Shown: positions 1 through 12,460 of the stretch, one piece after another | Layout: each line of letters begins with the position of its first letter | Position numbering within the stretch: the first letter of the stretch is position 1 | From: Nemertoderma westbladi | Taxonomy: Eukaryota > Xenacoelomorpha > Nemertodermatida > Nemertodermatidae | Length of the DNA stretch: 64,000 nt | Direction: 5' to 3' | Assembly (NCBI GenBank): GCA_032718475.1 | Contig: JAUCBJ010000668.1 | Location: forward strand, 62,001-126,000 | Made by a program: the position numbers and the translations under genes | Notes under the pieces: generated by a model | Database searches by the model: none | What the model was told of the DNA's origin: nothing | Seen by the model: the letters and a program-made list of their open reading frames with translations, nothing else

Positions 1-3000
1 TATGAATCGATTTTACCAGCTTTCATATAATTGTGAAACAAAGTGATGGTTGTTTGGAGACACGGAGAGGAGATACCCAGCTATGCGTATCACACGAACG
101 GAATACTTTAAGAATAAATCTGCAATCTTATCGACACAACTGCATTTTACCGGTAGTGAATCACTACTTCTATTTTCGCAATATCCTCATCCCCATTATC
201 TTTGCGCAAGTTTTGACATGAGGACAGGTGACATGCAATCCCGCAATGCAAATGCGAAACCACCTCCACAATAGAATACGTATTTACGGATTACGGATAG
301 CGATACCACGGGCTGACGGGACACGGGCTGACGGGTGATGTGTAATGGTAGTAGAAGTGTGATCCCATTGTAAGACACCTCAATCTCGAACTCCGAGTTA
401 TAACAGTTGTTTGATTGAGCACAATGAGCAGTTTAAACATCGTGTTTTAACTCCGTTGTCAATAACGTATTTAATTTATGATGTCGTATATTTCTCCATT
501 TATTCCAGCGCAGATTAATATGTAAAATCTCGACCGAATCGTATCGAAACCCTTGCGTTAAACGCCAAGAAGTACGTACCGGTACATACAATACTGCATT
601 ACTACCGTATATAGAACCAGAACCATGCAGCCATGTCCGCTTGGTTTAACCATTCACCATTTAAGATAGTACAGTAGTATCAAATTTCAGCATCTTACGC
701 TTACAGGCTTATGCAGAAATTGTCGATCTTATCTTGACATACAGACATAAAATCGAACGGGAAAATTAGTTCCTAATTTTAAATTGATTCCTTAGCCTAT
801 TTAAGCAAGAACATCAATTAACTGCTGTTTAACATTCCTTATTTAAACAATAATTTCATTGTAATGTTGTAGTACTGTAGTACAGTAGTAAGTAATGTGT
901 ATAAAATAATGTGCAGACATGTGTCAGACAGAAAGTGCTGTAAAATATTGCGCATAAAATAATGCTGTAATGTGCTGTGCCTGTGATGTGCATAAAAAGC
1001 ACATTATAAAATTTGACAACTAAAGTTACAACATGACAACCGGCAGCAGAACGGGAAAAATAATCACGGCGAGGATAACTCAGTCCAAATTATTGCAGTA
1101 TTGTGTCTGGCGGTCTGGCAGTCTGGGTACCGTACTAAAATTAAACACAACAGACAAACTGAAATATAATAATGATACCAGGCAGCCAGGATACAGGTAC
1201 TTGCCAGCTTGTCAGCTTGCAGCTGCAGGCTTGTACAGTTGTAGGCGGTAGTGTAGCGTAGTCTGGTTGCTGGTAGTGCGGTAATTAAGATTACATATTA
1301 AAAGTATAAGATGTAAAAAGTAAACTCGAGAATTATATTGTTATGTAATATTAGTTAGGCGCTAGGCCTATTATAATAATGAAAAAAAAGAAATAATGGT
1401 ACATAAGCAAGCAGGCTATTCGGTATAGGCCTATGCTATAGGCCTATGACTGTACGACATTATGACTGCAGGACTGTATGATAATCCTAATCCTACTGTC
1501 CTAGGAAACTAATATACAAGTTCCTACCTAACAGCCTAATACCTACTCTGCCGTCTGCTAACTCCTGTTAAGGTCAAGGTCAACTGCCTGACTAGCCTAG
1601 CAGCCTAGAGTGTAAGAGCCAAATGTATCTCAAAGGACAGAAGGAACAAAATGATGATATTACAGTTAACGTATTAATGTATTAAGGGCTCAACTGCTAG
1701 AAAAACATTAACAGTTGATTATTGAAAGGAATCGAACAGTCGAAAGTAAAATATGAAATAATGTTGATAAAAAAAAGATTGATTGCGGATGAATGCGATT
1801 CAGCCAATTCATTTTCTTGGACTGTTGGACTTGACTTCTACACCTGCATACTGACTGACTGTAACTATCCTGCTATCCCTGTATCATGTATTTCATTTAT
1901 CCCTACAACTGAACTATCTATCTGAATATAGCAGAAGAACTACACCTGTACACTGTACCGTACCGTACAGATTCATTCAAGATTAAGCAATCACCCAAGA
2001 TTAAACAGATCAATCATCCTACTGTATTTGCCTGTCAGCCTGTAATAATTTCTAAGAAATACACTTCCTTTCAGCCGTTACCGTTATCTGATTATCAGTG
2101 AGGGAGGGGATGGCGTTAAAAATTAAAACACTATCTTTATATATTTAACTTACTGTTTACAGTTCCAAGTCTAAGTTAATACGTGTTCTTGTAAGGGGCA
2201 CTTTAAGTACTACAGCAAGTGAATAGTTTAACCTTCAAGGAGAGATATTAAAAAATGATAATAAATTCGGGAGAAAATAATAAAATTTAGTAATTGACAA
2301 GTGAACACAGAATAAGGAACTGAAAATATAAATACATACAAAACAAACAACAACATCTAAAAATATAGTCAGGGCCATCACACTCACACAACCAAACTAC
2401 TGCAATAATAACGAACTAACAGTTGTGTACCGTTGGGTTTCTAAACGTACCAGTACCAGCACATGTTGTGTGTCCAGTAAAAGCACAATAAAATTGGGGC
2501 CCGAGCCCGATGTTATATGTACTGTATGTTGGTATTGATTGATAGTTTCATTCTGAATATACAACGATGAAGTATTGGCAACACTCAATGGCTATCTGCT
2601 AATGACCCTTATCGTCCTTACCCACTCTTCCACCCAATGAGACGGGCAGAGCCTTATGTTGGGCGCCTCTATATGCGTGATGAGTCATTATATGGTTACG
2701 AACAGTGTGGCCATGCAATTTAGTGTTACCCTCTTGCGCTAAAGCGGTCCCACATATAATAATATATAGGTTGGCAGATGGCAGATGTTCAATGGCCCAC
2801 CATATGTAAAATAAACGGCAACATGAAAGTATTTTACAAACGAATCGCTTTAATAAAATTTAAACATCATCCTAATCAATTATTTAATGTATAGCTTTTG
2901 AAACTTAACCAATTAGAAAAGTTATAGTAGCGTATAAAATAATGTTATCAACCACATATGATTAAGATCCTTGAAGCTTGGGGTCATAAATTAGATTACT

Positions 3001-4169
3001 GTTGCAATCAAATCACTGTACGTATGATAATGGTTCTACAGACAGCCGTTCATAGCATCTTTTAAGCATTTTTCCCCGGGCGGCACAGAATATTAATCTT
3101 AGCAGGTTAGGAAATAATGGTTAAACTACTGATGAAAGTGGGTTAGGAAATAATGGTTATACTACTGAGTAAAAAGTGTTACGATAGGACATAGCGATTA
3201 ATCTAACTGAGGAACAAAGGTTAAACTAACTTAGAAACAAAGGTTAGGACATAGGGGTTACACTAATTTGATGAACAACGGTTAGGGCAGGGACGGATTA
3301 TGGATTTTCGGGCCCCCGGTAGTCCCAAATCGGTAAGTGACCTTAATTGATCGGCATATATGTCGAAATGTGCTGTGCATGTGAATATATTCAGATACTG
3401 TGAATTGAAATTAAGTGGAAAACAACTAGAAAAGCAGTCTTGAAGAACGAACACATTACATTCAATTCGCGCAAATTTTTACCCTATTCTTACCAAATTC
3501 TTACCCTTCCTGGGCTCCACCTCGGCCATCGCTTTCACAACAAACACTCAATACTCATCAATGATCTATGGGAAGTATTTGCCTTGAACTTCTTGACGGC
3601 AAATTAAATATGCCGCGTGAACTACTACCGTGAAAATAGACAATAATAGTTACTTATGCGGTCCAAAATGATTAACCAACTACTATATGCAATGCATACA
3701 GTGTAGCATGACTATGTGCTGGTAGTCATGGGATTGGATATCGGCCCATAAGAAACATACATAAGTTTTCGGATGAATCTCATTTTGGTAATTCATTGCT
3801 GTTCAATTTGGAGATCATTTTGAGTAGACGAACATATACTGTTCTTCAACATGTTCGCAGCAAAATGCACGCAAAACACATTATTGCCGCTGGAATCGCA
3901 TTAAAAGTTATTGGCATTTATTTCCCTCTAGCTGTTCTTGATTAATGAAGGTTGCAATTCTCACGAATGGAGCATTGTATGGTAATGGTACCATCGGGGT
4001 CTTATCGCATGGGTAAAACAAGGTAAAGTTATCGGTAAACGTGTAACACCAGACAGCGGAGGCACCCCGACGGCTCTTTATCTCTTGGCTGTTACCTGTA
4101 AGGTGGGGAAGGTGCACACTAACTCCCAACCCAAGGTTGAGAGCTTTCATTATTCAACACCTTTCTTTA

Positions 4170-4190
4170 CCCCCCCCCCCCCCCCCCCCC
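4170..4190. repeat. poly-C tract (21 C)
   Basis: An uninterrupted run of 21 cytosines. It is one of fourteen C or G homopolymers of 13 bases or more in this window, several of which sit at ends of inverted-repeat elements. No element could be delimited around this one. Confidence 0.9.
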
Positions 4191-5485
4191 AGCATATGAG
4201 ACAATGATACGGATCGCACCACAGATACGGACCCAAATTAGTAGGACTAATAAACAGAATAAGTACATAACCACTGTAAAAGGTAATTTTAAATACCATG
4301 AAATATTAGTACCACCCAGAACCCAGAGATATGCGAATATTATTGAATGCCATCGACGGTGTTTCTGAGTTTGTGTAATTGTACATTCCAACAAAGCGGA
4401 TAAGATAATTTTATACTCAAATTATTACTTTTTACGGTGAGTTGGGAATTATTAATTTTAGCTATCAATAAAGTTGTTAATACAGTCACCCGACGTATAT
4501 AAAGCTCTACAGTACTGTATATAGGCTAACATCATGTTCGACCTTCTGAGTTACAAACATTCCCAATTCCGCATACAACATGATCTTCGACATTGAAAAA
4601 ATAATAATAATATGGTGTTAATTCCCATAAAAAAACTTCGGAAATATGGTGTCTTTAATTTATATGAAAACACTTTTAATAATAGTAAGATTAGACTCTC
4701 TATGGGGAGGTAACATAAAAAGTTAACATTAAGTAGGAAAATACTTCGATTTCAATTTTTTTACTCGAGTATATCAGATTACGAGTTTTATCACGTATTT
4801 TATGTCCCTGAGAAGAGACAAGATATAATGAGTAACTGACCATCGGTGTGTGAAAATAATTGATTTATTTATTTATAATTCCTAAATATATTAATAGATA
4901 TTTTATTAATTACCTGTATATATAATATATATACAATACATATACGATGCGTATAAAAATTATAGCTAAATTATGATAATAACAGTGATTATATTATATT
5001 ATAACCAAACGATAAAGTATATACCAGGTTTTAACTTTTAATATGAATTTTCTTAATATAATACAATAAGGTTGCTCACGCCCAGCAGCTGATGCACTGC
5101 ACAATATTGTATAAATTATATAGTTTTAGTTATGTTAAAGTAAAAACCTGGAATTCTTCACGTTTGGGAACAACACGGAATTAAATTAAATATAACATGT
5201 TACGTCACATGGTCCAAATACATAGATAACAATAAATCGAATTATAAGTAATAAATTTAAATAATGTTGTATTTGTTATCTGTAAACTCATTTCAGTGAC
5301 AACCCCATAGATATCTGTACTTTACGAGATCGCTTTACATCAGTAAAGCGATTGGTTATTAGAAAATGGATTATGGTTTAAAAGTTCAAATATAACGTAT
5401 AAATATAAATCTAATTTAAATATATAATTCTATAAGTGCAATAATATAATTCAACTATGGACTAGGGACAATGGACTGCATGGAT

Positions 5486-5500
5486 GGGGGGGGGGGGGGG
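5486..5500. repeat. poly-G tract (15 G)
   Basis: An uninterrupted run of 15 guanines in AT-rich spacer with no recognisable element around it. Confidence 0.9.
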
Positions 5501-5727
5501 TATTAGCGCTAGCGGTACCACTTAAAATGCCCGCCTACCGCCTACCTACGTTGTAAAATTGGGCTTGTAAAATTGCCCAGTGATTTTGATAATTTCTGTT
5601 AAATTTATTGGTTTTTATTCAAAATACTACAGATTGGAATTTAGTTAAAAATCATTAGCTTAGCTTATAGTAATTAATATCAGTGATTTTAATGTAAATT
5701 AATGTTAAATGTGTTATTTAAGGTCAC

Positions 5728-5728
<1 letters not shown>

Positions 5729-5812
<84 letters not shown>
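5729..5812. repeat. (CTGT)21 microsatellite
   Basis: A perfect tetranucleotide repeat, CTGT x 21, ending in GTGTTGTTCGGTCTGTC. A related, degenerate CTGT-rich stretch occurs in an APAF1 intron near 18115-18380. Confidence 0.95.
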
Positions 5813-6408
5813 GTTGTTCGGTCTGTCTATGTTGAATTTGTGTTGAGTTTTAAGTTGAATTTATATTTAAACTTATAAATTTATGGAAATAAATAATGAA
5901 TTCAGTTATTCTAAATTAATATTATTTAAATATTATACCGGACGGTAATCAAAATTTACAAATTACCATAGATTTACAATTATTTTACCTAAGAGTCTGG
6001 CCCCTGAATGTTTTGAGGATAACCATATGTAACTCTCTTCCACTCGGACACGGATAACGCAGATTTTGTTGATAACTTTATTGAATTGAAACGCAAATCT
6101 TTAGTAATTAAAGAAATTATATAGAAAAGTAAGACGAAAAACCTGAGTTTCAATAAAGATTACACAAAAATGGCTTTTGTTAAGAAATTACAGAAGTTAT
6201 CCAAAGGTGTAAGTAAATCTCTGTATGAAATGTAACTGAATCGCAAGCATTCCATAATAATAAGTCAATTATCTATTCCTTCGTATTGTTAGTTTAGTAG
6301 AATTTGATAACCCTAGACATACAGTATAACGGCACCACGATAGCACATTGATAAAGCTAAAAAAAAGTTGAAATATAAAACGCGATATTATAAATTATTC
6401 CTCCCAAC
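5813..6408. other. intergenic spacer downstream of ATG5
   Basis: AT-rich DNA between the microsatellite and the 3' end of ATG5. No gene, RNA or repeat was recognised. Confidence 0.6.
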
Positions 6409-6416
6409 TTTATTTA
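6409..6416 (-). terminator. AATAAA poly(A) signal overlapping the ATG5 stop
   Basis: On the minus strand the ATG5 stop TAA (6416-6414) runs straight into AATAAA (6414-6409) and shares one base with it. If used, this hexamer gives an extremely short 3' UTR. The site is read from sequence; its use is inferred. Confidence 0.6.
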
Positions 6417-7214
6417 ATCCTTGCAATAAACGATGTGTAAAAAATTATCGGGATAACTTAAATGTTCGCTGAGCCACTGTAAAGGAGTTTCTAAGGGAAC
6501 CGATATCCCGTGAATCAAGGCCGAGCTAGACTGGGAGTTGTCTGAGAGTCCCAACTGAGTCATTAGGTCACCCAAGGTCTGTCTGACTCCGTCCTCCCCC
6601 AGGGACCTGTACAACAGCTGTCGGAACACTTTATCGGGTTGATATAGTCGGAATGGAAGGTGTTTAAAAGGCTCGCCTTCCTCAGAGTGCTCCATGAGTT
6701 TACGATTAACTGACCAGAACTGGTCGAATCTATCGTTCTGCAGACCAATCCACAACTGTTTATGATCTTTTTTCTGCATCATATTAATAACTTGGCCTCG
6801 GTGCTTCAAGGCGTCGGCCTCTTTGATGCACTGCATAAAGTGGCTCTCTACAGCGGCGAGACTCGGGCAACGGAGGCACTCGTGTTCCGGAAAGTCCTGG
6901 AAGTGAACCGCGAGGTTCCACGGGAGAACGGAACCGCTCGCGTACAGATCGAACAGAACGCCTATGGGATAGTTCCATTTGAGCAGTTGTCCGTCGTAAT
7001 CCAACCAAACCTCGTCGGTTTTATCGGAATCCACGTACTTCTGGAAGTGTTTTACTACTTTATCCCAAATCAACGGGAAGTAAGTTATCCGAGGTACCAG
7101 CAGATAGCAGGGTAGGGGTTGTTCTATGCTAGACACCTCGTTGGAGGCGAGTTGGAATTTAACTGGAATCTTTCCTTCCCAGATCTCTCGTAGTACTTCT
7201 CTGTCGTCTGCCAT
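6414..7214 (-). CDS. ATG5: autophagy protein 5, single exon
   Basis: A 266-residue protein similar to ATG5 over its full length (human about 275). ATG5 is conjugated to ATG12 and, with ATG16L1, directs LC3/GABARAP lipidation on the phagophore membrane. Visible marks are the N-terminal VLREIWEGKIPVKF stretch, the YPIGVLFDL segment near residue 83, and the conserved CIKEADALKHRGQVI block. Lys137 in that block corresponds to the ATG12 acceptor lysine (human K130). QKKDHKQLWIGLQNDRFDQF follows, and the C-terminal ETPLQWLSEHLSYPDNFLHI is nearly invariant in the family. The ATG at 7214 fits the family start (MADD). The frame has no introns, unlike vertebrate ATG5, and an intact coding sequence, so it is either a gene that lost its introns or a functional retrocopy. 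Shorter frames on the other strand are shadows. Confidence 0.96.
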   Translation of the reverse strand: MADDREVLREIWEGKIPVKFQLASNEVSSIEQPLPCYLLVPRITYFPLIWDKVVKHFQKYVDSDKTDEVWLDYDGQLLKWNYPIGVLFDLYASGSVLPWNLAVHFQDFPEHECLRCPSLAAVESHFMQCIKEADALKHRGQVINMMQKKDHKQLWIGLQNDRFDQFWSVNRKLMEHSEEGEPFKHLPFRLYQPDKVFRQLLYRSLGEDGVRQTLGDLMTQLGLSDNSQSSSALIHGISVPLETPLQWLSEHLSYPDNFLHIVYCKD

Positions 7215-7453
7215 TACTGCAGTCTTACTGTAATAGAGCAGTAGATTATTGCAGGTTGCAGGTATTATTATTCAGTTATTGTTAGGTTGTAATATAGGTG
7301 CATCTGAGTAAGACAACTACTAAGAAGTAGGACTGACAGGATGACAGGTTGACAGCAGATATATCATATTTTCTTCCGCAATGTCAACATTTCTTACCAC
7401 AATGCCTCTGCTGCTGCTCTGTGTTAGAATCAGAATATTGAATATTGGCTAAT

Positions 7454-7640
7454 TCGCAACTAACAGCTGATTACTCTCAAAAATAAAACTGTAACCAGTT
7501 CTATTGTATTTAGTTTATTGTTTTGGTTAAAATAACGTACCACAACCTGTTTCTTTCCCTAAATTGAGGATTTAACATTGAGGCGGGATATTAATTCGCC
7601 AAGATGGGATTTGCGTCCAGTCCCCCCCCCCCCCCCCCCT
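7454..7640 (+). repeat. interspersed repeat family A, copy 1, ending in poly-C
   Basis: A unit of about 190 bp. It starts near AACAGCTGATTACTCTCAAA, passes GTTTTGGTTAAAATAACGTA and GGATATTAATTCGCC, and ends GATTTGCGTC followed by about 18 C. Other copies lie at 10781-10965 (inverted), 12294-12460 (inverted) and 14189-14378 (direct), with weaker relatives at 8408-8500, 11095-11180 and 56709-56800. It is probably a non-autonomous transposon arm. I cannot assign a family. Confidence 0.75.
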
Positions 7641-8834
7641 GTCTCAATTTATTTGTTAATGTCTCAATTTGAAGAACAATAATACAAAATTTAATTAAAA
7701 TACATTTTGAAATTACTTCCTTTGATTTAATATAATCTGATTAAAACATCAATTATTCAGGGTGTTTTTCTTAGCTGCATTGATAAATGAAGTTATATAG
7801 GGTGTGTCTATTTTTTATTTAGGTAGTTTTACTTTGGCTCGAAATCCTATATCTTCAAGATAGGGTGTCTTTGTTACACAGTGCCACTGGTGTATCATGG
7901 ATCTGTATGTATCTGATCGGATCTGGATGTACAGTATCTATTCAAATGTCCCTCTAAAATTTAACCAATGAGACGTTTTGGAATATGTTTAATTATCCAA
8001 TCACAATAGATTCATTAATATCGGGTGTTTTTACATCGGAAATCTCAGTGCTAATTACCATACCCTATTCACGAAGTCGCCAAAAAAGTAAGTTATTAGA
8101 AGACACAAGTAAGTAGTAACATGAGACTAAATGTAGGGTGATTTTACATAGCAGAAACACCACTTTGCAACTAACAGGAATCTAATTTTCTGATATAGCT
8201 CATTTGAAAGAGCGCATAAAATTATACAAATAGTAATGTAGGAATGTAATGTATAGGAATATGAAATAAAAAATTTATACATTTCTTTGAGATAGGGTGC
8301 TTGGTTCTTTTTACCTTTTCACGGCAGTATGGGCTGAGACGTACTTTTTGGGCCCCTCACTTGATAGGTTCCCGGTGTTCTATTACCAGATTGGATTTAG
8401 CGATAACGGGGGGGGGGGGGGGGGGGACGACTTGCGACGCAAAAAACTTAATATCTCTCCAGGAGAAAATCGAATAACTGCTGATTATTCCAAAAAATGA
8501 AACTGCGAAATATTAATTTGGCCGGGATTGGGTCATTGCGTCGAATCCCCCACCCCCTCTCTATTACATCAACGTTATCCGTTATCTAATTATTACTGGC
8601 TTAGGTTTACTTGAAGCCGAGCAGCCGAAGCAAAGTTTGGAATGCAAATATATTCATAATCTCGATCTGTAAAATTGTTTAATTATTATCTGTAGACTGT
8701 TTTAATTACTCATTTATCAATATCACTTTGTGACCGTGATCAACAAACCAACTGTATGTAAGTCAAAGGCATTCGCATAGAATACAGATACTGATATACC
8801 AATGGTCTGGAATGGATAGTTCTAAATTAGGAAA
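7641..8834. other. spacer with a degraded family A copy
   Basis: No gene was recognised. A 19-bp poly-G run at 8408-8426 is followed by GACGCAAAAAACTTAATATC and CTGCTGATTATTCC, a diverged inverted family A relative ending near 8500. The open frame at 8297-8500 runs through the poly-G and is not credible. Confidence 0.55.
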
Positions 8835-10625
8835 ACACTAGTAAAACAGTAAAACACTGGAAAACATCCAGAAAACAGTGAAAATATTGAGCAGCAGGAA
8901 ATTTAACACATGTACTAAACTCTAAATTGGTAATCCTAAATGTACTCCAAGCACACGTTAAGTAACCACCGTAAAACATAGGGAAAAAAAAAATAAACCC
9001 TCTGGATAACAGTGAAAAAAATAATCAGCATTAGATTTTACCTATATGCTGCAGAAAAATATTTTGAAAGAGTCTAATATTACGCAGAAAGCATTGTCGT
9101 CGGGCAACCAAGGAACAGTAACCAATCAGCATGTTGTTCAGCACTATTCTTGTTTTACTCTCAGCCGGTATAGTAGGGACGTTAAAGCACCATATTTTGG
9201 AGAAATTGTGCATTTTTGTGATAATTTGATAATTTGTGATAAAGTGATAATTTGTGCACCAAAACTTACCCAAATATAGTCCGTACATGGGCGTGTGGTC
9301 TGAATATCAGTCAGAGGTGGTTCCCTTCTGATGTTGTGGAAATGCTTCCAGCTGCTGAAAGATTATTTCATTGGTATATGGTAAGTCAACACAAAAGACT
9401 TAGTTAACAAGTCCGTCGATATTTATTTGCCCATAAAGGTCGGTCTATAACCAACGTTCCTCCAACAAAACCAGCGCTGATACAACCGATACACCCTCAG
9501 GGCAGCTTATACCAAGCGGGACTATAGGGAATGTTGGTTGACAATGTGTTGGCAAAGCAACCCGAAGTGCCATCGCCTGAAGGATGGGTGGGTTTCAATG
9601 GACCTCAGTATGGTCTACTTTACCACCAGGCACCTGTCGCTTGTAGACAATTGTTGAGGGGTGGGTGGAAAAAACAGTGCAATCCAAAGACGTGCACTTG
9701 TAAGAAGAACTGTCTGACATGCACTGAACTGTGCTTCTGTTCTGGACCTTGTGCCCTGTAAAAATAAAGAAATACTGTACATACGTTCTTGGCTTTATGT
9801 CTATCTTCTGTTACTAACGATTTCACATATTTGTAGTGCCCTTTTGTGCAATCTCGAAGTATCTGGTGGCATAAAACAAACGGATCAGTTTAATACATTT
9901 CAAATTATTTTCTCGCATCCATGGCAACATGATTATTAGAGTTTACTAACATTATCTTTGTACATTTGTGGATGTTTGCTTATTAATCAAATTAGTGTGG
10001 ACATATTTGGGCAGAAAAACATTATATTATAGGCCTACATACATTACACATTATATTTTGGAAAAAAAACCAGTTGTTATATAAATATTTGCCCGTTGTT
10101 ATGGCCCTCCTTTGAATATTCGGTCACCAAAACGTTAAGTAATTCACTATAAAATAAAACAAAGTGTAACTTGACCAATTTTGGGGAAATATCATTCAGC
10201 CAATCACCCGATACTAAGGTAAGTAGACTTCGTTGGCATGTTAACATGGTACCAATGATATTCCGAGGTGGTTCCCTATCAAGACACTCGCCCATATATG
10301 GACTATCTTTGGGTAAGATTTGGTGCTTTTATCACAAAATGCACAACTCCTCCAACAATTGGTGCTTAACGTAGACTCTTTTAATTTATTTTTTAGCACC
10401 ATATAGGTAAAATTTAATGCTGATCATTTTTCTTGCACTGTTATCCGGAGGGTTTATAGTGTTTTTCTTATGTTTTACGGTGATTACTTAAGGTGTGCTA
10501 TGCGAGGAATACATTTAGGATTGCCAATTCAGAGAAGTACATGTGTTAAATTTCCTGCTGATCAATATTTTCACGCTTTCCGGGTGTTTTAGTGTTTTTC
10601 AATGTTTTCCTCTACTACTGGTGCA
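8835..10625. mobile_element. non-autonomous DNA element with long inverted repeats
   Basis: The left arm (about 8835-9335) and right arm (about 10200-10625) are inverted copies of one another by eye, perhaps 80-85% alike. For example, AGCAGGAAATTTAACACATG on the left matches the reverse complement CATGTGTTAAATTTCCTGCT on the right, and CAGCATTAGATTTTACCTAT on the left matches ATAGGTAAAATTTAATGCTG. The centre carries a relic coding frame (9531-9761). The layout fits a foldback or long-TIR DNA transposon that kept a gene fragment. Ends are approximate and no target-site duplication was confirmed. Confidence 0.75.
9531..9761 (+). pseudogene. cysteine-rich (CXC-like) C-terminal fragment of a transposon-associated protein
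   Basis: The 76-codon frame ends in a dense cysteine cluster, CNPKTCTCKKNCLTCTELC, then CFCSGPCAL and a stop. A segment around PEGWVGFNGPQYGLLYH precedes it. This ending, with a Gly/Trp-rich approach, a C-x-C-K cluster and TELC-C-SG, occurs in repeated uncharacterised proteins of invertebrate genomes; that is recollection, not a search. Upstream sequence is open only in short shifting frames, so this is the 3' end of a decayed gene inside the inverted-repeat element. Confidence 0.55.
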
Positions 10626-10780
10626 ATATCGCTGGAGAAAGTTTTACAAACACTTGTAGCTAAAGAATAAAAGCAAAAAATTCTGACTCATTCACTAAGG
10701 AGAAGGTATGGAAAACTATATCTGTATATCCAGGACATGTGGACCAATTGGTGTGTCGTTTTAGCCTATTTTATCGAGAC

Positions 10781-10965
10781 AGGGGGGACCAACTCGACGC
10801 AAAACCCGCCTTGGAGAATTAATATCCCGCCTCAATGTTAAATTCTCAATTTAGGGAAAGGAGCAGGTTACAGTGGCACGTTATTTTAACCATAACAATA
10901 AACTAAAAAATATAGAACAGGTTACCGTTTTATTTTTGAGAGTAATCAGCTGTTATTTGCGTTGA
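10781..10965 (-). repeat. interspersed repeat family A, copy 2 (inverted)
   Basis: Inverted relative to 7454-7640. It starts at a short poly-G and GACGCAAAACCCGCC, passes GAATTAATATCCCGCCTCAA and GGCACGTTATTTTAACCATA, and ends GAGTAATCAGCTGTTATTTG. Immediately right of it a poly-C run (11009-11024) and a diverged inverted copy (about 11095-11180) suggest repeated insertion of the family here. Confidence 0.7.
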
Positions 10966-11180
10966 ATTTCCCCTGGAGAGGGATACATTTTTATTACGTC
11001 CATAGCTTCCCCCCCCCCCCCCCCTATCTGATTTTATCATATTAACTTAATTTCGCGAATATTTAATTTCAATATTGACCATTTAAGGTACCGTTTAAAG
11101 GAAAGTAGCAGGATATAATGGCAGGCTTATCTAACCAAAACAATAAACTATATTTATGAAGCCCAGTTTACAGTAAAATT

Positions 11181-12293
11181 TATACTTCTAGACACTATAA
11201 CTAAAGTGTTGCTGTTTGCAGCAACGAAAGTGTTGCTGATAGCAGCAACGAAACTGATAACTATAAGGTCGATAAGGTATGAGTAGTCCAACAAACAAGT
11301 CGCGGATACACAGTTTCCAACACAATTTCCATATCAATCAGAACCAGCATACAAATTAGAAATCAGCTACCGACTCAAAATACGGATGGCACTATTGTAC
11401 ATGAAAGGCCCCAGTCCCTCCTGGTAACTCCCACCTTCCCCTGTTCTCAAGACCGCCCACTGGCGACAATAGCTAGCTTGCTCTGACCCTACCGGTAAAT
11501 GACATGGATGCAAGTTGCAAACTAGGCGCGTAGCTACGCGTAGTTCAGAATATTTTACTCGAAAATGAGGGTGTGATGGATGTGTCTAAATAAAAAAAAA
11601 TGAAGCCAAAGTTTGGAAATTCAATATAATTAGTATTTAGTATTATAATTGGGCAAGATTGCCCACAGTATTAGCACAATCAAGGGCACAAATATTTCCT
11701 GTAACGTAATTTTGATAAATATTACATTCCAGATATACCATATGGCATCAGTGCAAAAAGAAATACTTATAAATTAAGTACGTATGGGATTTTTAGGATT
11801 TGTTAAAGAAGTACGCATATCAACATTAGAAATAAGTGAGATATTAGTGGCACAAGCAGAAAATGTTAATCTTTTACACAAATCTCAACAACTATACACT
11901 ATTACAAATTACATCTCATCTACCTTGTCATCCGCCCTGTCTATATATTAAATATCGCCAAATTTTTTATTCAGAGGAGAGACTATAATACTAGGCCACA
12001 TATCTGTAGAAAGATACAGAAACTTATTATATTAATAATTATAATTAATAAAATTAGACAAACATTAATATAACAAAAATTATAAGGATAGCCTACTATA
12101 GAAAGCTATAATAGACGGTTATATTGAAAATAACAAAATTCAGAAGTAAAAATAATTGGCTCAAAACATTAAAAGCACAGGGAAACACCGATAAACAAAA
12201 GTTCAGAACAAAATGAATCTCGAAGGCAAAAAAAGGCAGTGAGAAGTAAAGTAAAACGTTACAGGAAATTCTAAAAGAAAACTATTAGTACGA
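11181..12293. other. spacer without recognised genes
   Basis: AT-rich DNA. Two small perfect hairpins lie near 11209-11250 (GTTGCTG/CAGCAAC twice). No coding frame, RNA gene or larger repeat was recognised. Confidence 0.55.
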
Positions 12294-12460
12294 GACGGGG
12301 GGGGGGGGGGGGGGGGTCTTGACGCAAATCACATCCCTGCAAATTAATATCTCGTACCAAATGTTATTTGAGGAAGCAAATAGTGGCACGTTATTCTAAC
12401 CAAAACAAAACAAATTTAATAACAATACATTTTGTGCGTAATCAGTTGTTTTGTTACATC
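12294..12460 (-). repeat. interspersed repeat family A, copy 3, starting in poly-G
   Basis: It starts with 20 G (12297-12316), then GACGCAAATCACATCCCTGC, AATTAATATCTCG, GGCACGTTATTCTAACCAAA and GTAATCAGTTGTT. Together with direct copy 4 (14189-14378) it forms a pair with homopolymers outermost, so 12294-14378 could be one larger foldback element that later received the MITE at 12966. Confidence 0.7.

Larger units (their letters stand above)
1..5728. other. AT-rich intergenic spacer
   Basis: No open frame here has codon structure or recognisable similarity; the longest are under 85 codons and look accidental. The stretch is AT-rich. Around 3110-3290 there are a few degenerate tandem copies of a unit like GGTTAGGAAATAATGGTTA. 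Poly-C lies at 4170-4190 and poly-G at 5486-5500. Nothing else was recognised. Confidence 0.6.

Noticed and set aside
6762-7115. 117-codon plus-strand frame opposite ATG5
   Set aside because: It is the antisense shadow of a well conserved ATG5 coding sequence and has no protein pattern of its own.
9031-9288. Overlapping plus and minus frames in the inverted-repeat element
   Set aside because: They lie in the non-coding arm of the element and the mirrored arm does not preserve them.
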